Positions 37,109 to 46,447 of a stretch of DNA of 64,000 nt are shown piece by piece. The stretch is from Thermomonas sp. S9 (GTDB lineage: Bacteria > Pseudomonadota > Gammaproteobacteria > Xanthomonadales > Xanthomonadaceae). The stretch lies in the NCBI RefSeq assembly GCF_024704365.1, contig NZ_JAJDFY010000001.1, positions 2,275,001-2,339,000 on the forward strand. Direction: 5' to 3'. The notes beneath the pieces are model-generated. The model was not told the origin of the DNA. It did no database searches and saw only the letters and a list, made by a program, of their open reading frames with translations. Numbering within the stretch: position 1 is the stretch's first letter; every line of letters begins with the position of its first letter. Position numbers and translations under genes: made by a program.

Positions 37109-37530
37109 ACTCGGTGCGCGAGCGCCTGCTGCGCCTCCTGATCGATCGGCTCACGGCGGCCCTGGCCCCGGCACCCGTGCTGCGCCAGCCGGCCACACCG
37201 CTGCCCCGCGAGGCCGGCCCTGTGTTGCTCGTCTTCGTCGAGGGCGACGCCCTCACCGCGCATGCCAACCGGCTGGCGGACCGGGCGCTCACCGTGCGCC
37301 TGGTCGCGCTCGCGCGCGGCGCGGACGCCTTCGACGCGGCCGACCGGCTGATCGTCGCCGCCCACGCCGCCGTGCTCGCGGACCCGAACCTGGGCGGCCT
37401 GGCGCTCGCGGTGCGCGAGCTCGACGCCGACTGGGACGCCGACGACCTCGATGCCGGCACGGTGATGCTGCCGGCGCGCTACGAGATCCGCTACCGCACC
37501 GCCCTGACCGACCTCACGACCCCGGGATGA
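37105..37530 (+). CDS. tail terminator/completion-type protein
   Basis: 141 residues: VRERLLRLLIDRLTAALAPA, a beta sheet core (PVLLVFVEGDALTAHANRLA), AADRLIVAAHAAVLADPNLG and a final TVMLPARYEIRYRTAL. Pattern and position fit lambda gpU or related completion proteins. ATGA overlap upstream. Confidence 0.7.
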   Translation: MNSVRERLLRLLIDRLTAALAPAPVLRQPATPLPREAGPVLLVFVEGDALTAHANRLADRALTVRLVALARGADAFDAADRLIVAAHAAVLADPNLGGLALAVRELDADWDADDLDAGTVMLPARYEIRYRTALTDLTTPG

Positions 37531-37757
37531 CCCCCATGCCCATCGAACTGCTCCGACCCCACACCCACGCCGGTCGGCGCCTGCCCGCGGGCGCGCGGCT
37601 GGACCTGCCCGAGGCCAGCGCCCGCTGGCTGATCGCCCAGGGCGCGGCCCGGCTCGTCACGCCGGACTCCCCGGCGCCGGCCGCATCCCTCAAACCCTCG
37701 CGCCGTGACGGTCCCGCCGCCGCGGCCCCGTCCACGCCCACCCCCACGGGAGACTGA
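37527..37757 (+). CDS. small phage protein with disordered tail
   Basis: 76 residues: MPIELLRPHTHAGRRLPAGA, LDLPEASARWLIAQGAARLV, then a Pro/Ala/Ser tail. Small proteins of this pattern (DUF7210-like) occur next to tail-tube genes. Overlaps the preceding stop (GATGA). Function unknown. Confidence 0.65.
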   Translation: MTPMPIELLRPHTHAGRRLPAGARLDLPEASARWLIAQGAARLVTPDSPAPAASLKPSRRDGPAAAAPSTPTPTGD

Positions 37758-37882
37758 CCATGGCTTACTTCTGGCTTCGGCCGCTTCGCTTAACGCCCGC
37801 TACGCGGGCATTAGCCTTCGCCGCAACGCGCCGACACGGCGCGTTGTCCGGACACATCGCCGATCGCTGAGGAGGCACGGCA
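37757..37882 (+). repeat. inserted segment duplicating the tail-tube start
   Basis: An ATGGCTTACTTCTGG at 37760 nearly copies the true tail-tube start ATGGCTTACTTTTCTGG at 37883. The DNA between has two hairpins (CGCCCGCTACGCGGGC-like and ACGCGCC/GGCGCGT). The first ATG opens a 36-codon dead-end ORF ending at 37870. It looks like a small palindromic insertion that copied its flank. Described as seen; origin unknown. Confidence 0.5.
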
Positions 37883-38635
37883 ATGGCTTACTTTTCTGGA
37901 CAGGGACGCGTTTACATCGGCGCGCGCGACTCGGCAGGCAACCCCGCCGGCCTCACCTTCGTCGGCAACGTGCCGGAACTGAAGGTGTCGCTGTCGGTGG
38001 AGACGCTGGAACACCAGGAGGCGCAGTCCGGCCAGCGCCTCACCGACCTGCAGCTCATCAAGACCAAGAAGGGCGAGTTCGCCTGCACGCTGGAGGAGCT
38101 CAGCAGCGGCAACCTCGCGCTCGCCCTCTACGGCCACTCGACCACGGTAGCACCGGGCACGGTCACGGGTGAGGCGCTGCCCAACCCGGTGACCGCGGGC
38201 CACCTCTATCCGCTCGCACACCAGAACGTCTCGGCGGTGCAGATCCAGGATTCCGACAGCCCGCCCAAGCCCCTGCCGGCGGCGCAGGTCCAGGTGCACG
38301 CCCGGCACGGCTCGGTGCTGATCCTCGACGCCACGACCGGCGGCCCCTATGTCGAGCCCTTCACCGTCGATTACGCCTATGGCGCCGCGCAGAGCACGGC
38401 GATGTTCACCCGGCCGCTGCCCGAGCGCTGGATCCGCTTCGAGGGCCTGAACACCGCCGACGCCAACCGCGAGGTGGTGATCGACCTCTATCGCGTGGCG
38501 ATCAACCCGGCCAAGGAGTTGTCGATCATCACCGACGAACTGCTGAAGTTCGAACTCTCCGGCCAGGTGCTGGCGGACCTCTCCAAGCCCGCCGACGGCG
38601 AACTCGGCCAGTTCGGCCGCCTGGTGCTGCTGTGA
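37883..38635 (+). CDS. tail tube (major tail) protein
   Basis: 250 residues: SGQGRVYIGARDSAGNPAGL, TFVGNVPELKVSLSVETLEH, KTKKGEFACTLEELSSGNLA, and ELSIITDELLKFELSGQVLA. Typical of siphovirus tail-tube proteins with a C-terminal strand-rich domain. Strong GGAGG RBS. Used here at its own start, not that of the upstream duplicate. Confidence 0.85.
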   Translation: MAYFSGQGRVYIGARDSAGNPAGLTFVGNVPELKVSLSVETLEHQEAQSGQRLTDLQLIKTKKGEFACTLEELSSGNLALALYGHSTTVAPGTVTGEALPNPVTAGHLYPLAHQNVSAVQIQDSDSPPKPLPAAQVQVHARHGSVLILDATTGGPYVEPFTVDYAYGAAQSTAMFTRPLPERWIRFEGLNTADANREVVIDLYRVAINPAKELSIITDELLKFELSGQVLADLSKPADGELGQFGRLVLL

Positions 38636-38661
38636 AGGAGGGTGCGATGAAGGAGGGTGCG

Positions 38662-39255
38662 ATGACCCCAGGCAGCGACGACTTCACGACCTTCCCGCCC
38701 GTGCCCCAGGTGGTCACGGTGGCCGGCACCGCGCTGGAACTCACGCCGATCCGGCTGGGCGAGTTACCCCGGATCCTCGCCGCGGTGCGGCCCATCGCCG
38801 CCGACCTCTCGACCGAGCCGGATTGGCTCGCGCTGCTCGCCCGGCACGGCGAGGCGGTGCTGGAGCTGCTCACGCTCGCCACCCGGCGCGACCGCGCCTG
38901 GATCGAGGGGCTGGCGCTCGACGAGGCCGTCACCTTGGCCACTGCCGTGTTCGAGGTGAACGCGGATTTTTTTCGTGCGGCGGGTGGCGCCGAGCATCGC
39001 GCGCTCGGGCGAGCGGCTGGCGCCGATCCTCTCGGCTGGGACGATGCCGTCGCCCGGCTCGTCGCCTGCGGTCACCGCCCCGCCGAGGTGATGGGCTACA
39101 CGCTCACGCAAGTGCGCGGCTTGCTGGCCGCCCACGAGCGACAGGAGCGCCGGCAGCACGCCTTGCGGCTGGCCTTGCACGCGGTGGCGGCCCAGGGCGA
39201 CCGCTCGGCCATCGAGCGGCTGCAGCGCGAGTTGTGGGAGGACGTGCGGCCATGA
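38662..39255 (+). CDS. tail assembly chaperone, G/GT-like
   Basis: 197 residues in the assembled frame. Start ATG 38662 has AAGGAGG at 5 bases; the upstream ATG 38647 and GTG 38632 belong to a 15-bp tandem copy of the same RBS-start unit. Up to a run of seven T (38967-38973) the frame is shared. After it two frames look coding: one gives VRRVAPSIARSGERLAPILS and stops at 39091; the other gives DPLGWDDAVARLVACGHRPA and continues to 39255. This is the pattern of lambda G and GT, made by a -1 ribosomal slip. It precedes the tape-measure region, as G/GT do. Confidence 0.75.
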   Translation: MTPGSDDFTTFPPVPQVVTVAGTALELTPIRLGELPRILAAVRPIAADLSTEPDWLALLARHGEAVLELLTLATRRDRAWIEGLALDEAVTLATAVFEVNADFFRAAGGAEHRALGRAAGADPLGWDDAVARLVACGHRPAEVMGYTLTQVRGLLAAHERQERRQHALRLALHAVAAQGDRSAIERLQRELWEDVRP

Positions 39256-39892
39256 AACTGACGCTCACCACCGAGGGACTGCTCGATCCAAGGAAGCTCT
39301 CGGCCTGGAGCGTGGAGCGTCGGCGGGCGATCCATGCCGCCGTCGCCAAAGGGATGGTCTCGGGCGGCCGTGACGTGCGCGAGGCCGCCCGCGCCCAGAT
39401 GCGCAGCGCCTTCCAGGTCCGGCGCGCGAGCTTCGTCGCCTCGCTGCAGGCCAAGGTGTTCGACCGCAAGCCCGATCGCCTGCCCGCGCTGTGGGTGGGC
39501 AGCCGCATCCCTGGCTGGGCATCCACACCCAGGGTGGCACGGTCGCGGGCCGGATGCTGATCCCGCTGCTGCCGGGACGGATCGGCCCCAAGCGCTTCCG
39601 TCAGGTCATCGACGGCCTGATGCGCTCGGGCAACGCCTTCTTCGTCGAGAAGAACGGCCGCGTGCTGCTGATGGCCGAGAACATCCGGGAGAACACCGCA
39701 CAGCTCAACCGCTTCAAGCGCGCCGAGCGCGAGCGCAGCGGCGTCAAGCGCCTGCAGCGCGGCCAGGAGATCCCCATCGCCGTGCTGGTGCGGCGGGTGG
39801 ATCTGAAGCGCCGGTTCGATCTCGCAGCAGGCGTGCAAGGCGCCTTGCCCAAGCTCGCTGCCGCGATCGGGCGTGAATTGGACAAACTCTAA
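39252..39892 (+). CDS. DUF6441-like tail morphogenesis protein, one-base frameshift
   Basis: 213 residues after repair at CCC 39509-39511 (one C short), joining LPALWVGSRIP to WLGIHTQGGTVAGRMLIPLL. Helical basic N-terminus (RAIHAAVAKGMVSGGRDVRE) and beta-rich C-terminus (IPIAVLVRRVDLKRRFDLAA). Position between the chaperone and tape measure suggests a minor tail role. The family name is from memory. Confidence 0.7.
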
Positions 39893-42592
39893 TGGCAACC
39901 GAGCGAGCCCAGATCCTCATCCGCGCCGTCGACGAGACGCGCGCGGCCTTCGGCTCGATCCAGCGCAACCTCGGCGGCCTGGCCGACGCCGCACGCCGGG
40001 TCAACGGCGTGCTGGCCGGGCTCGGCGTGGCCTTGTCGGCGGCGGGCTTGGCCGCGATGGTCAGGTCGGCGCTGGAGTCGGCCGATGCGCTGAACAAGCT
40101 CTCGCAGCGGGTGGGCATCACGGTGGAGGCTCTGTCCACCCTGGTGCCGGCGGCGGAACTGTCCGGGGTCTCGGCGCAGACCTTCGAGACCGGGCTCAAG
40201 AAGCTCGCCACCACGATGTTCGAGGCGGCCACGGGCTCGGAGGAGTCCGCCCGGCGCCTCAAAGCGCTGGGCGTGGAGTTCAAGAACCAGGACGGCACGC
40301 TGCGCGCGACCGATGCGGTGCTGCTCGATCTGGCCGACCGTTTCCAGGCCATGCCCGACGGGGCGCAAGAAGTCGGCGCTGGCGGTGCAGCTCTTCGGCA
40401 AGAGCGGCGCGGAGCTCATCCCCTTCCTGAACCAGGGACGCGAAGGCATCGCGGCATTGACCGGCGAGATGGAAGCGCTCGGCGTGCAGATCGGCGGCGA
40501 CACCGCGGCGCAGGCCGAGGTGTTCAACGACTCGCTGGCCAAGCTGCGGCTGGCTGCGACGAGTCTGGCCAACCGGGTGATCGAGGCCTTCCTGCCGGCC
40601 CTGAACGAGATGGCCGGCGGCATGGTCGAGTCGGCCAAGCAGGGCGGTGCCTTGCGCGCGATCCTGGACGGCGTGGTGCTGGTGCTCAAGACCCTGGCGC
40701 TGGGTGCCGCCACGGTCGGCAAGGCCTTCGTCGCACTCGGCGAGGCGATCGGCGCTGGTGTCGCGGCGGCGGTCGAGGCCCTGCGCGGCAACACCGCCGG
40801 GGCCAAGGCCATCATCGCCGAACTCAAGGGCAGCCTCGTGCGGCGCCTGGACGAGTTGGCCGAGTTCCGGGACAGCCTGTTCGACCCCAAGCCCATCGAG
40901 GTGCGCTCGCCCAAGGTGCAGGCCGACCCGGCGTTGCTGCAACGGCTCACGACTCCGGGCCAGGCCCGCGAGGCCGCCAGCGCCCTGGCGGCCCTGCGCA
41001 AGGCGCAGATGGACGCCGAGTTCGCCCTGCTCAAAGACGGCCTCGAGCGCCAACAGCGCGCGCTCGATCAAGCACTGGAAGACCGGCTGCTGTCGGTGCG
41101 CGACTACCACGGCCGCAAGACTGCGCTGGAGCAGCGCGAACTCGACGCCGAGATCGCCCGTCGCCGGCTGGCACTCGCAGCTAGCCAAGCCGTCGCGACC
41201 AACCCGCGCGCATCAGAATCGGACCGCCTGCGAGCCAAAGCGGAGATCGCCAAGCTCGAGGCCGACCTCATCGTCCTCAACGACCGCCGCGCCGACATCG
41301 AGGTCGCCAACGCCCGCGCCGCCGCCCGGGCCGAGCGGGAACTGGCCGAGGCCCTGGCCCAGGCGCGCGAGGAACTCGCCCAGCTCACCGGCACCGACAC
41401 GGCGGAAGACCGGCGCGCCGCGATCGAGCGCAGCGTCCGGGATCTTCGCGCACGCCTGGCGGCCGAGAACGACGCCGCGGGCGTGGCGCTGATCGACCGG
41501 CTCATCGACGTGAAGGCCGCCCAGGCCAACCTCGCCCGGCTGGAACAGGAGTGGCGGCTCGTCACCGAGCGGCTGCGCAATGCCCAGGAGGCGATCCAGA
41601 TCCAGCAGCAGGCCGGGCTGCTCACCGAAGCCCAGGCGCGCAGGCAGATCGTCGCCTTGCAGCAGCAATCTGCGGCCGAGATGCAGCGCCTGCTGCCCGC
41701 GATGCAGCAGGCCGCGCAGGCGATCGGACCGGATGCGGTCAATCGCGTGGCCGCCTGGCGCAACGAACTGGAGCGCACGCGGCTGGTCACCGACGAACTC
41801 GCGCCGCTGTGGAACCGCATCGGCGAGGGCTTCGGCACCGCCTTGCAGGGCATGGTCACCGGTGCGCAAAGCTTTCGTGAGGCCTTGTCCAACCTGTTCC
41901 GCCAGGTGGCCGACGCCTTCCTGCAACAGATGGTGATCCAGCCCTTCCAGCAGTGGGTGGCGATGCAGGCGCGCATGCTCGCGCTCAAGCTCGGCTTCCT
42001 CCAGCAGGAGCAGGCCATCGAGCAAGCGGCGGCGGCCCAGTCGGTGGCGCAGAAGTCTGCCGAGACCACCGCCAAGGTGTCGATGGACGCAGCCCAGGCC
42101 GGCGCGGGCGCGGCGGCCTCGCAGGCCTCCATCCCCATCGCCGGGCCGGCGCTGGCCATCGCCGCGATGGCGGCGATGGTGGCGGCCGTCATGGCCTTGC
42201 TGGGCGGGATCAAGAAGTTCGCGGCCGGCGGCTTCGTCACGGGTCCCGGCACGGCGACCTCGGATTCGATCCCGGCGCGGCTGTCGGCCGGCGAATACGT
42301 GGTGCGTGCGGCGGCGGTCCGGCGTGTCGGCGTGGCCTTCCTCGATGCCCTCAACGGCCTGCACGCCCCTCCGGTGTGGGACGGACGGCGTCTGGCCTTC
42401 GCCGCCGGGGGACTCGTGCCCCAGGTCCAGGTGCAGCCGGCCGCGCCGCCGGTCAGCCAGGCCGTGCGCATCGTCAACGCCATCGACCCGGGCGTCACCC
42501 ACGACCACCTGCAGACCCCCGCCGGCGAGCGGGTGATCCTCAACATCATCGGGCGCAACGCGCGCGCGGTGCGCGCGGCGCTCCAGGGGTAA
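39892..42592 (+). CDS. tail tape measure protein, one-base frameshift
   Basis: About 900 residues. Opening MATERAQILIRAVDETRAAF, a TMP-type hydrophobic region (VNGVLAGLGVALSAAGLAAM), the long coiled coil at residues 350-550 (KAEIAKLEADLIVLNDRRAD), and C-terminal transmembrane-like IPIAGPALAIAAMAAMVAAV followed by the typical FAAGGFVTGPGTATSDSIPA and RLSAGEYVV motifs. The frame is broken by an extra A at 40367-40368; the repaired join is PDGAQKSALAVQLFGKSGAE. Sets tail length. Confidence 0.92.
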
Positions 42593-42595
42593 GCC

Positions 42596-43666
42596 ATGGC
42601 CTTGATCTTCATCGACGGTTTCGATCACGACGACCCGCAGGCACTCGACCCCTTCGGCGATCCGTGGCTCGCGCGCGGCAAGGCGGCGTATCTGTCGCCG
42701 CAGGCCACGCGCATCCAGGGCCGGCGACCCTCGTCCTACGCCTTGCGTCTGCCGGCCGGTGCCGGCGGCGGGTATGTGAAGAACCTGGAGACCGGGCGCA
42801 CCAGCCTCATCGTGGGCGCGGCGCTGCGCGTGGCGCCGTTCGAGAACACCGGCGAGGAGCCGGTGCTGCTCGGCGTGCGCGACACCACCGCGCAGGTGGC
42901 CCACCTCGTGCGCATCGGCGAGGACGGGCGCCTGAAGCTCTACCGGCGGACGGGATCGGGAACGAGCGGCTGGGACCAGTGGATCTCGACCTCGGTCACG
43001 ACGGCGGCCGTGCGGGGGTGGCACTACGTCGAACTGCAGGTCGTTCAGGGCACGAGCAACGGCACGTTGAACGTGCGCCTCAACGGCGTGCTCGCGATCA
43101 CCCTGTCGGCGCAGAACACCACGCAGGGCGGCGGGCCGCTGCTCACCGCCTTCGCAGGCAGCGTGCCGGGCCAACCCTGCCCGGTCACCGTCGATGTGGA
43201 CGACCTGTACCTGGCCGACACCTCGGGCACGATCAACAACACCTTCCTCGGCGACGTGCGGGTCGATGCCTTGAAGCCGCAAGCGCCTGGGGCGCTGAAC
43301 CAATGGACGGTCGAGCCCGTGGGGCTGCCCGCTTGGGCTGCGGTGAGCGACGGCGATGAGACGACGGCGCTGCGCGCGGCCACGGCGGGCCTGCGCCAGA
43401 CCTTCGACGTCGAGGCGCTGCCCGCGATGACCACCCCGGCGATCCACGGCGTGCAGGTGACCCTGCTCGCGCGCAAGACCGATGCGGGCACCGGCCGCGT
43501 GCGCGGGATCGTGGCCAGCGGTGCGCAGACCGCCGTGAGCGCCGACCTCGTCCTGCAAGAGCAACTGGCCTGGCACACGGCGCTGTTCGAGCGCAACCCG
43601 AACGGGAACGTGCAGTGGACGGAGGGCGCCTTCAACGCGGCCGAGTTCGGGCTGGAGTCGGCATGA
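42596..43666 (+). CDS. LamG-like tail protein
   Basis: 356 residues. Begins ALIFIDGFDHDDPQALDPFG and contains a jelly-roll pattern (LIVGAALRVAPFENTGEEPV, HYVELQVVQGTSNGTLNVRL, VTVDVDDLYLADTSG) as in concanavalin/LamG domains of phage tails. Possibly binds surface glycans. Overlaps the next gene by ATGA. Confidence 0.75.
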   Translation: MALIFIDGFDHDDPQALDPFGDPWLARGKAAYLSPQATRIQGRRPSSYALRLPAGAGGGYVKNLETGRTSLIVGAALRVAPFENTGEEPVLLGVRDTTAQVAHLVRIGEDGRLKLYRRTGSGTSGWDQWISTSVTTAAVRGWHYVELQVVQGTSNGTLNVRLNGVLAITLSAQNTTQGGGPLLTAFAGSVPGQPCPVTVDVDDLYLADTSGTINNTFLGDVRVDALKPQAPGALNQWTVEPVGLPAWAAVSDGDETTALRAATAGLRQTFDVEALPAMTTPAIHGVQVTLLARKTDAGTGRVRGIVASGAQTAVSADLVLQEQLAWHTALFERNPNGNVQWTEGAFNAAEFGLESA

Positions 43667-45210
43667 CCGAGCGTGTGTTGACCGAGGCTCTGGCAGAGGC
43701 CGCCGCCCAACCCGCTGCGATGGCGCAGGTGGTCGAACAGCGTGCCGAGGCGATCTCGCGCGCGGCCTTCGGAGCGCTGGCCGCCACGGCGCTGGCCGAG
43801 ACCTCGGCCCAGCCGCTACCGGCCACTCATCTCTCGACGCTGTGGGCCGAGACGCTGGCGGAGCACGCACCGCCGCTGCACGCCGCCGCCTTGCTCGTCG
43901 AGGTGCTGCGCCGCGACACCGCCGCGGCGGCGATGGTCACAGAAGCGATGGAGGCCTTCGGCGAGACGCCCTGGCCCGAGGCTCCACGCGGGGTGTTCGC
44001 CTTCCGCCACGACTGGGCCGAGCCCCTGGTCGAGCGCCTGCAATGGGCCACCGGCGTGGTGCGGCTCGCCTCGGGCAACGAGGCGCGGCAAGGGCTGCGG
44101 CGCGTGCCGCGGCGCTTCCTGACCTACCACGTGGGCCACGCTCGCGCGAGCGACGCACTGGTGGCCGAGTGGCTGGCCGACCATCTGGGCAGGACTGCGT
44201 GGTGGCCGCTGCCGCAACATGCGGTGCGGCTGGGTGCTGCCGCTGAGACCGGGGCCTTCGCGCTGGACATCCTTGCACCAGCCGGCCACGGTTTCGCGCC
44301 TGCTTCCTACCGGCTGGAAGAGGGCGGGCTGCAGCGCGAGGACGCGCCGTTGCGCGCCATCGTGTTCACGCAGACGGGCTGGCAGGTGCTGACGCTCACC
44401 GAGGTGGAGCCGGACCGACTGTGGCTCGCCGAGCCGCTGACCAGGCCTGTCCACGCAGGCGCGCTCGTGATGCCTTTGGTGGATGGCGTGGCGACGGATC
44501 CTGCCGAGTTCGCACAGTGGGTGCCAGGCGTCAATGCAGGCAGCGTCACTGCTCAGGTGGCCTTCGAGCCGCTGCCCGACGAAGGGCTGCTCGACGACCC
44601 CTGGCTCGACGGCCTGCCCGTCTGGCCCGATGGCAACTGGCGCGACGACCCCACCCATACGGCGGATGGCGCGGTCACGCGGCAGGACCTCTCGCCCGCC
44701 GACCCCTGGGTGCGCCGTGACGACCCGTGGCCGACGAGCACCTTCCAGCGCCGCTATCTCGCCACGGGGCGCGAGGACATCGCCCGCTGGCGCGCGCGGC
44801 TCGCCCGCGCCCAGGGGCGGCTCGGCGCCTGCTGGCTGCCCGACGGTCTGGCCCCTGTGCTGCGCGTGCAGGCCGAGGTCGAGGCCGGGTACCTGCGCGT
44901 GGACGCCCAGGCCGGAGCCGCCTTCTGGCACCGACCGGCCGCCGCGCTGATCCTGCACCCCGACGGCACGCGCCAGGCCGTCCTCACCGGCGCGTTCCAT
45001 CAAGACGCCGGCGGCGTGCTCGTCTTGCGCTCGGGCCTCGATGCCGCGGTGCCCGCCGGCAGCCGCGTCCTGCGTCTGGCCCGCTGCCGGCTCGACCACG
45101 ACGCCGTCGATCTGTACTGGCACACCCCCGAGCTGGTCGAGATCCCCCTGACCCTGCGCCGGCTGCCCGAGCCGCGCGGCAACGATCGCATCACCTACAC
45201 CCCGTCCTGA
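43663..45210 (+). CDS. large tail protein of unknown fold
   Basis: 515 residues. Helical N-terminus (LTEALAEAAAQPAAMAQVVE) and a beta-rich remainder with repeated Trp-containing strands (VFAFRHDWAEPLVERLQWAT; RRYLATGREDIARWRARLAR). The segment FRHDWAEPLVERLQWATGV recalls minor tail proteins that precede DUF2163 in GTA-like and siphoviral tails. Probably a distal tail or hub component. Confidence 0.7.
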   Translation: MTERVLTEALAEAAAQPAAMAQVVEQRAEAISRAAFGALAATALAETSAQPLPATHLSTLWAETLAEHAPPLHAAALLVEVLRRDTAAAAMVTEAMEAFGETPWPEAPRGVFAFRHDWAEPLVERLQWATGVVRLASGNEARQGLRRVPRRFLTYHVGHARASDALVAEWLADHLGRTAWWPLPQHAVRLGAAAETGAFALDILAPAGHGFAPASYRLEEGGLQREDAPLRAIVFTQTGWQVLTLTEVEPDRLWLAEPLTRPVHAGALVMPLVDGVATDPAEFAQWVPGVNAGSVTAQVAFEPLPDEGLLDDPWLDGLPVWPDGNWRDDPTHTADGAVTRQDLSPADPWVRRDDPWPTSTFQRRYLATGREDIARWRARLARAQGRLGACWLPDGLAPVLRVQAEVEAGYLRVDAQAGAAFWHRPAAALILHPDGTRQAVLTGAFHQDAGGVLVLRSGLDAAVPAGSRVLRLARCRLDHDAVDLYWHTPELVEIPLTLRRLPEPRGNDRITYTPS

Positions 45211-45212
45211 CC

Positions 45213-45997
45213 ATGAGCGAGGGCCCCCTGTTCGAGGTCGAGCTCTACGCCTTCGAGGGCACGAGCGGCAGCTTCCGGCTCACCCCGCACGAGTTCGACG
45301 TGGAGATCGGCGGGGAGCGCTACGAGCGCTGCCCCTCGAGCGCAGCGCGCTCGCGCTCGGCGCCGAAGCGGCCAAGTCAGCGCTGGAGTTGAAGCTGCCG
45401 CCCGACCACGCGCTCGTGCGGCATCTGCTGCAGGCGACCCTCACCGGCGAGGCGACCGCGGTGCGACTGCGGATCGCCCGACGTGAGGCCTGGGGCGAGT
45501 ATTGGTGGCTTTCCGGCACGCGCTGGATGGGCCGCGTGCTCGGGGTGGAGGTGGCCGATGACTCTGCGCGCATCCGCTGCGAGTCCGCCCAGGTGAGCTT
45601 GAAGCGCATTGGTCTGCGGCGGCTCTACAGCCGCGCCTGCTCGCACGTGCTGTATTCGGCCGCGTGCGGGGCGACGCCGATCTCGGGCAGCGCCGAAGTG
45701 ATCCGCTCCGAAGGCCGCCAGGTGGAACTGGCGAGCCTGCCGCCCGAGGTGGCCGGCATGCTCGCCGGCGGCTGGTTGCAGACGCCGGCAGGCGCGCGCC
45801 ACATGATCGTCAGCGAATCATATGCGGGCGTGGAACTGCTCTATCCGGTGGGGCTTGCGCCGCAGACGCCGGTCGAGCTCGTGGCCGGCTGCGATCACAG
45901 CATGCCCACCTGCGCCGCGCGCTTCGACAACCTCGCCAACTACGGCGGCTTCCCCTTCATTCCGACGAAGAACCCGTTCTCGACGGGCGTCTTCTGA
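45213..45997 (+). CDS. DUF2163-type tail hub protein, one-base frameshift
   Basis: 261 residues after adding one C at CCCC 45332-45335, which joins GGERYERCP to LERSALALGAEAAKSALELK. The C-terminal part has the cysteines and aromatic residues of the family: LYSRACSHVLYSAACGA, ELVAGCDHSMPTCAARFDNL, NYGGFPFIPTKNPF. In the gene transfer agent of Rhodobacter this family is the hub (gp13); a similar role is likely. Confidence 0.88.
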
Positions 45998-46013
45998 ACG
46001 CACAGATCCTCCC

Positions 46014-46241
46014 ATGTGGTACCTGGTCGTCATCGTCGTGGCGGCGCTGGTCTCCGTCGCCCTCGCGCCCAAGCCGCCCGCCCCGAAACCCGCCGAACTC
46101 TCCGACCTCGACGCGCCCACGGCCGAGGAGGGCCGACCGATCCCGGTCGTCTTCGGCGCGGTGCTGCTGCGCGGGGCGAACGTCGTGTGGTACGGCGACC
46201 TGGAGGCCGAACCGATCAAGAAGAAGGGCGGCAAGAAATGA
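46014..46241 (+). CDS. small membrane-anchored tail assembly protein
   Basis: 75 residues. One N-terminal hydrophobic helix (WYLVVIVVAALVSVALA), a Pro-rich linker and a conserved core EEGRPIPVVFGAVLLRGANV, VVWYGDLEAEPI. This core matches the N-terminus of phage tail-tip assembly proteins. Overlaps the next gene by ATGA. Confidence 0.75.
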   Translation: MWYLVVIVVAALVSVALAPKPPAPKPAELSDLDAPTAEEGRPIPVVFGAVLLRGANVVWYGDLEAEPIKKKGGKK

Positions 46242-46447
46242 GCAAGGACGTGACCGTCACCATCGCCCACGTGCGCGCCGCAGGCCTGTGCGTGCACGGC
46301 ACGCGCACCTGGTTCGCGCGCCAAGGCCTGGACTTCCGCGCCTTCCTCGCCCGGGGGCTGCCCGCCTCCGTGCTGCTGGCCACCGGCGACGCGATGGCCG
46401 CACGCGTGGTCGAGGTCGCGCAGGCCTGCCATGAGGAGCCGCGCTGA
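46238..46447 (+). CDS. small tail-module protein
   Basis: 69 residues: VTIAHVRAAGLCVHGTRTWF, GLDFRAFLARGLPASVLLAT. A similar short gene precedes the tail-tip protein in many siphoviruses with DUF2163 modules. No known function. Coupled on both sides. Confidence 0.7.
   Translation: MSKDVTVTIAHVRAAGLCVHGTRTWFARQGLDFRAFLARGLPASVLLATGDAMAARVVEVAQACHEEPR

Noticed and set aside
41213..43870. 885-codon minus-strand open frame opposite the tape measure gene
   Set aside because: The plus strand has tape-measure and LamG-like protein features; the antisense frame is low-complexity and has no domain-like sequence.
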